Source of the DNA: a bacterium D16-56
Lineage (GTDB): Bacteria > Bacillota > Clostridia > Lachnospirales > Lachnospiraceae
Length of the DNA: 64,000 nt
Direction: 5' to 3'
Assembly: GCA_003611875.1 (NCBI GenBank)
Contig: RAYY01000010.1
Location: 1-64,000 of the forward strand
Shown here: positions 61,001-64,000 of the stretch, piece by piece
How positions within the stretch are numbered: position 1 is the first letter of the stretch
Layout of the letters: the number at the start of each line of letters is the position of its first letter
Translations under genes and position numbers: made by a program
The notes under the pieces: generated by a model
The model's database searches: none
What the model was told of the DNA's origin: nothing
Seen by the model: only the letters and a program-made list of their open reading frames with translations

Positions 61001-64000
61001 ATGTAAGCTACAGCCTGATCGGAGGGCAGGTGTATGGGTTCGGCGACGGGGCAGGCGGCTGTATCGGCCTGAATGCGTCGGAGGATATTCTGACAAAGAA
61101 TCTTACCATCCGGCCATCCGGCGTGCGGGGACAGTACTGCGTAGGCGGCTGTATCGGCGCCAATGTGGTGGAGCTTTCAGAGGATGTAAAGATGGATCGG
61201 CTTAGGGCGGACAATGTGTTGGGAAGTATTTCCGGAAAAGCATTTACCGGCGGCGTGATCGGGTATCAGAGAACCTACACCTCAGGCCAGTTGGGCGGAC
61301 AGTCTGTAAGGGATTATCTGCTGGAGGGAAAACTGCCGAGGCTTCTTCCTGAGCTGGAGGAAAACAGGACTCCTGCAAATGTGTTAAAGTCAAACAACAG
61401 CTATAGCCTGACCCTTTCCAACGATATAAATGACGCGGCAGGCAGCTTAGAGAATATGAACAACAATATTCCCATCCGTTCTGATTATTATGCAGGCGGC
61501 ATTGTGGGGTACTGTGAGAAAAACAGCCTTCTAATCCTTAAAAACTGCAGGAACGGGGGCAGTATTGAGAGGAGCATAGATGCAGATCCAAAGGGAGTTT
61601 CCCTGAAGGAATATTTAGAGCATCAAGAAATCGATATATCAGAGCTTGCCGGTGAGGAGGATGTTGAGATATACATGACCGGCGGCATGATCAGCTCCAA
61701 CTTAGACAATCAGGTCATTGACCACTGCTCCAACACCGGCAGCATCAGCGGGGTGGCAGGACTGGGCGGAATTGTGGGATTTAATGCAGGGGGCGTGTTT
61801 AACTGTGAACTCTCGGACAATTTCGGCAATGCATCCTTAAACTATATCGGCGGGATTGTAGGGCTGAACATTCATGTGGATTCAAGCCACAGCGGGGAGC
61901 AGAACAAAACTTATCGGGATTTTACAGGCAGGGAATGGTCTTATTCTTCTGGTACGATTGCCAAATGCAGCACCCGGCCGGGAAGGACGATCTCGGGGCA
62001 TAGTTATGTAGGCGGGATTGCCGGCTGGAACTTAAAGGGCGGAATCTTAAAGGATAATGAAAACCAGGCCAATGTGACGGCTTATGGAAATTATGCCGGA
62101 GGAATCGCCGGAGGAAACAGCGGAGTGGTGCAGGTGTCAGAGGATACCAGCGTGAGCGGCCGCTTTATCCAGGGAATGGAAGGAATCGGAATCGGAGGAA
62201 TCGCAGGCTGGAATAAAAAAGGCGGCGTGATTGCTGTGGACGGCCATGGGACGGCCGGTGACGAGGTGGTGGCTGTGGGAAGCCATGTAAGCGTTACGGG
62301 CTTTAAGAAAGCCGGCGGAATCGTGGGAATCCACGAGGGGATACTGAAAGCTGACGAGGGGACATATCTGACCTGCAGGGCAGCTTTGGTTCGTACCCGA
62401 GAAGGATATACAGGAGGGATCGCAGGATCACTGACATCAAATGAGGAGGATGGCTTTGGCTCTGATGAAGGCTTTGGTGAAGATCTCATTGGAGACGTCC
62501 AGGCAGAAATCATCCGGGCCAGAAATCAATCGGATTCTGTGACAGCAGACCGGGGCTCGGCAGGAGGCATTGTGGCAGTGAACCTGAAAAATGCCGTGCT
62601 GAGGGAATGTGAAAATACAGGTTCCGTCAGCAGCGATCAGGGCTATGCCGGCGGAATCGCAGCAGAAAACTACGGTGAGCTGATCCAGTGCTTTGTGGGA
62701 GAGGAAGGAAAGGCAGGAAGTCTTGAGATCCGCAGCGAGGGAAGCGATGCCTTAGGAGCTGTCTGTGCCGTGAATTATGAAAGCGGACGAGTGCTGGCCA
62801 GTGTGCCTCTTGGCGGAATCCGTATATCGGGAGACGCAGGTGCAGCAGGCGGAGTGGCCGGAAGAAATTTGGGATATATTTCCGGCGAGGCTGAGCTTGA
62901 TGACATGAAGACAGTGGAGGTTAATCTGTCTTATATGCCGGAGCTGGATTTAAGCTCCGGAGACGTAAGTGTGGGCGGAGTAGCCGGAGAGAACGGGGAG
63001 GAGGAAAAAGGAGATCAGGAGGAGAACTGGCTGATAGAGAACATTACCGTTGGCTCCAAGGGAATCGATCTCACCGCAGAAAGGAATTATCAATACTTAG
63101 GCGGCATTGCAGGAAGAAACCAGGAAGGCGCTAGGGTGGAGGGCTGCACCTTTTCCGGAACCATTACAGAGGATAAGGGAGGCACAACAGGCGCGTGTTA
63201 TGGAGGCATAGCCGGGGACAACAAAGGAGAGATTACAGAGTGCAGGGTTAAAGGCATTACCATGACCATTGACGGGGTGTATACGGCTACCAGCACCAGT
63301 ACGGCAGCCCAGAAGGAGGCTTTATCCTCCCATGCAGGGGGCGTGGCTGGGAAAAATGACAGCACAGGGGAGATTCTGGGATGTCTGATTGAAAAGGGCA
63401 GCAAAACCAGCAGGATTGAGGCAGAAAGCGGGATGGCCGGAGGAATTGTAGGATACAATAAGGGAAGCCTGAGGCTGTCCGGGGATGCGGTGACAGAGGA
63501 GCTGATGGCAGAAGGCGCAGCCGGAGACATTCAGGGCCTGACAGGAAAAGAGCTGGCAGACAGGGCAGAACTTTACGGAATCGCTGCGGACGACAGCTAT
63601 GTGACTTGGAACGGAGCCAACAGGGCTCCGTTGGAAAACTTTGTCTATGATGGATCAAATCGCAGTGTGAGCAGCGGGCGGAGCCTGGTTCTGATCTTGT
63701 CCGTAAACGGCAATCTGGGAGGCATTACTGCCTACAATGGTCCTGAAGGAAAGGTGGATTATTGTGCCACGGGAGACTGGTATCTGAATAATAAGTCGGA
63801 TGCCATAGGAGTGGGTACCGGAGGAATCATCGGCATGAATGAATCGGAGGAGGATCTTTCCTTCTTGCTGAACCAGGCATTTGTGGGAAGACAGCTTTCG
63901 TCTAATGACACCAACCGGTTTGCCGGAGGAATCATCGGCAACCAGAACAATACTACCAGGGATGGATGGAAGCTGAAGGGCTGTGTCAACTACGGTACGG
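58021..64000 (+). CDS. Giant type IV prepilin-like adhesin with GLUG-type repeats (partial, open at the right edge)
   Basis: The frame is open from ATG 58021 to the window end, giving at least 1993 residues. Residues 1-31 are a class III prepilin signal: cleavage expected after Gly8 in KGFTLTELV, Glu13 (Glu5 of the mature form) present, then a hydrophobic helix to about residue 31. Residues 45-600 show no domain that I recognise. From about residue 608 to the edge some 30 copies of a GGI-x-G motif (VGGIAGYN, AGGIVGYN, GGVAG) recur every 25-60 residues, many preceded by C-x-N-x-G motifs (DCINNG, NCRNGG, HCSNTG, ECENTG, GCVNYG). This matches the GLUG-type right-handed beta-helix pattern of surface proteins. 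Ordinary pilins have 120-250 residues, so this would be a pilus-tip or pilus-decorating adhesin. AGGAAGGAAAG supplies the binding site. Confidence 0.9.
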   Translation, partial: MNRNSNKGFTLTELVVVLVIISILAAAAIPSAIHYIKLAEFRKNESNAKTAYLAAEASLTWYRTSGEWDEFRREVIYYGTCNSTFTEADPEHKRIYLITMNGSNAPEPSKSENQVRKLLGSSIYDQEFLSGSIGIEIDVETGQVYSAFYGTHCRGLAYDGAEGGTGVWNINAGESYRGYDNRRSKLLGYYSVEDVVNVVELKPIRLKVTTINLVNGETLSLNWSGNSRHKSLDVAYDISFYNKGTDQELFSTEVDLYKLGQGKWIKNNEIASLTLVDAEKTEVGDWNFPLTYQEDSGRFSLVLDGMMSSELMEVLNAKTGAEGADITRKYSTSITRLAASGSESMKALAEPLDLYAVITVRPTYAETEGDFREYRESSPLRSNEENTLFANARIKEDVLEADITRFRHLSNIRYYDQDKEADFVLAGRNMDWTLSGVGMYELKEADDGSGKMELLWGANGTEEAALDFPSIRLLSARHSLTGKASSTSLANLCLGADSMPKDEITEKLYGADKEENKLNRRYTRYVGLFGEIEGRVSKVTFQNPVLSLEILPEEGVSFDYLWGAGILCGRSQGALSEISVLVSKDKKGQDTVKVLYPKGQTRAENEPLGVGGIAGILAAAEDSDKTLKALDITEGAGQPAWELVMEGSVTANLPEPQFAARENKELQEKAAGTALGVGGIFGYGWTGEGVTLTYCQNHADVTGNLFAGGIGGRLTGIYDGGVSAGESAKAPVIKDCFNDGLILCSQDGSHEEAEARLEGRYFGGILGFAHRARVETSTSISGRSSGYEFSFDKKDVSLVGQYVGGILGYGSNSCLSGCSTSKGGYILGSDYVGGIAGGLSNDAREAIMGMDGVTVTINASYVIGNSYVGGIVGKNGGDGEDDISTTIIDCINNGVAAGYGRYIGGIAGYNGKTGELKNCASYLSDYDHSIFNQIVHKWQAAGSCVGGLAGYNNGKVVFEAESESITVKSVSSVVVGKDYVGGIIGFNDREGSLDVSYSLIGGQVYGFGDGAGGCIGLNASEDILTKNLTIRPSGVRGQYCVGGCIGANVVELSEDVKMDRLRADNVLGSISGKAFTGGVIGYQRTYTSGQLGGQSVRDYLLEGKLPRLLPELEENRTPANVLKSNNSYSLTLSNDINDAAGSLENMNNNIPIRSDYYAGGIVGYCEKNSLLILKNCRNGGSIERSIDADPKGVSLKEYLEHQEIDISELAGEEDVEIYMTGGMISSNLDNQVIDHCSNTGSISGVAGLGGIVGFNAGGVFNCELSDNFGNASLNYIGGIVGLNIHVDSSHSGEQNKTYRDFTGREWSYSSGTIAKCSTRPGRTISGHSYVGGIAGWNLKGGILKDNENQANVTAYGNYAGGIAGGNSGVVQVSEDTSVSGRFIQGMEGIGIGGIAGWNKKGGVIAVDGHGTAGDEVVAVGSHVSVTGFKKAGGIVGIHEGILKADEGTYLTCRAALVRTREGYTGGIAGSLTSNEEDGFGSDEGFGEDLIGDVQAEIIRARNQSDSVTADRGSAGGIVAVNLKNAVLRECENTGSVSSDQGYAGGIAAENYGELIQCFVGEEGKAGSLEIRSEGSDALGAVCAVNYESGRVLASVPLGGIRISGDAGAAGGVAGRNLGYISGEAELDDMKTVEVNLSYMPELDLSSGDVSVGGVAGENGEEEKGDQEENWLIENITVGSKGIDLTAERNYQYLGGIAGRNQEGARVEGCTFSGTITEDKGGTTGACYGGIAGDNKGEITECRVKGITMTIDGVYTATSTSTAAQKEALSSHAGGVAGKNDSTGEILGCLIEKGSKTSRIEAESGMAGGIVGYNKGSLRLSGDAVTEELMAEGAAGDIQGLTGKELADRAELYGIAADDSYVTWNGANRAPLENFVYDGSNRSVSSGRSLVLILSVNGNLGGITAYNGPEGKVDYCATGDWYLNNKSDAIGVGTGGIIGMNESEEDLSFLLNQAFVGRQLSSNDTNRFAGGIIGNQNNTTRDGWKLKGCVNYGT

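Noticed and set aside
58896-63989. Several minus-strand frames of 60-140 codons opposite the giant pilin
   Set aside because: They mirror the Gly/Ala-rich repeat codons of the giant gene and have no ribosome binding sites.

Overview
The window looks like a chromosomal segment of a spore-forming, anaerobic Firmicute of the Lachnospiraceae type. The reasons are low-to-middle GC, strong AGGAGG ribosome binding sites, a sporulation gene (ylbJ), a secG-rnr-smpB block, a GHKL/LytTR two-component system, HPr with both phosphorylation sites, and many small palindromic intergenic repeats. No prophage, insertion sequence, integrase, rRNA or tRNA gene was recognised. The genus cannot be fixed from the sequence alone.

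Layout. 1-3.5 kb: secretion and RNA quality control (secG, rnr, smpB). 3.6-8.3 kb: a Crp/Fnr-type regulator, then an operon of a YfcC-type carrier, an M20 amidohydrolase and a DapA-type lyase. 8.7-13.4 kb: an alpha-glucoside island (GH4 phospho-glucosidase and PTS EIICB) facing two overlapping RpiR regulators. 13.7-29.2 kb: a housekeeping block with rsmD, coaD, a coiled-coil protein, ylbJ, nadE, a TrmH methyltransferase, a TSUP transporter, NfeD and SPFH membrane proteins, an ornithine carbamoyltransferase, birA, mutY, a lipid kinase, rpoD, queH and ptsH. 29.3-40.0 kb: an alpha-galactoside island with two GH36 alpha-galactosidases, a three-gene ABC importer, a DUF624 membrane protein and two tandem AraC regulators. 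40.7-45.9 kb: D-amino-acid aminotransferase, a lipoprotein, a P1 (DmpA-type) peptidase and several small unknown genes. 46.0-49.5 kb: an aromatic amino-acid operon (DAHP synthase, prephenate dehydrogenase, aroA). 49.7-53.0 kb: an EF-G paralogue and a CPBP membrane protease.

53.0 kb to the right edge is the most striking part. A LytTR response regulator and a GHKL kinase are followed by a second, orphan GHKL kinase, a PilT-type ATPase, and one reading frame still open at the right edge after 1993 codons. That protein starts with a perfect type IV prepilin signal and continues into a long array of GGI-x-G and C-x-N-x-G repeats. It therefore looks like a giant pilin/adhesin fusion. A 13-bp direct repeat with a 21-bp period, typical of LytTR operators, lies just upstream of the kinase-pilT-pilin operon. 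My inference is a pheromone- or signal-controlled pilus adhesin module.

Several intergenic regions hold structured repeats: two copies of a roughly 160-bp palindrome (7158-7322 and 40441-40598), two copies of a conserved double-hairpin element (28667-28739 and 51912-51985), single MITE-like palindromes (13400-13545 and 43192-43294), a four-unit 47-bp tandem repeat (14342-14543), and a paired hairpin (10092-10188). Coordinates of starts were chosen by ribosome binding sites and family lengths; all alignments were made by eye.
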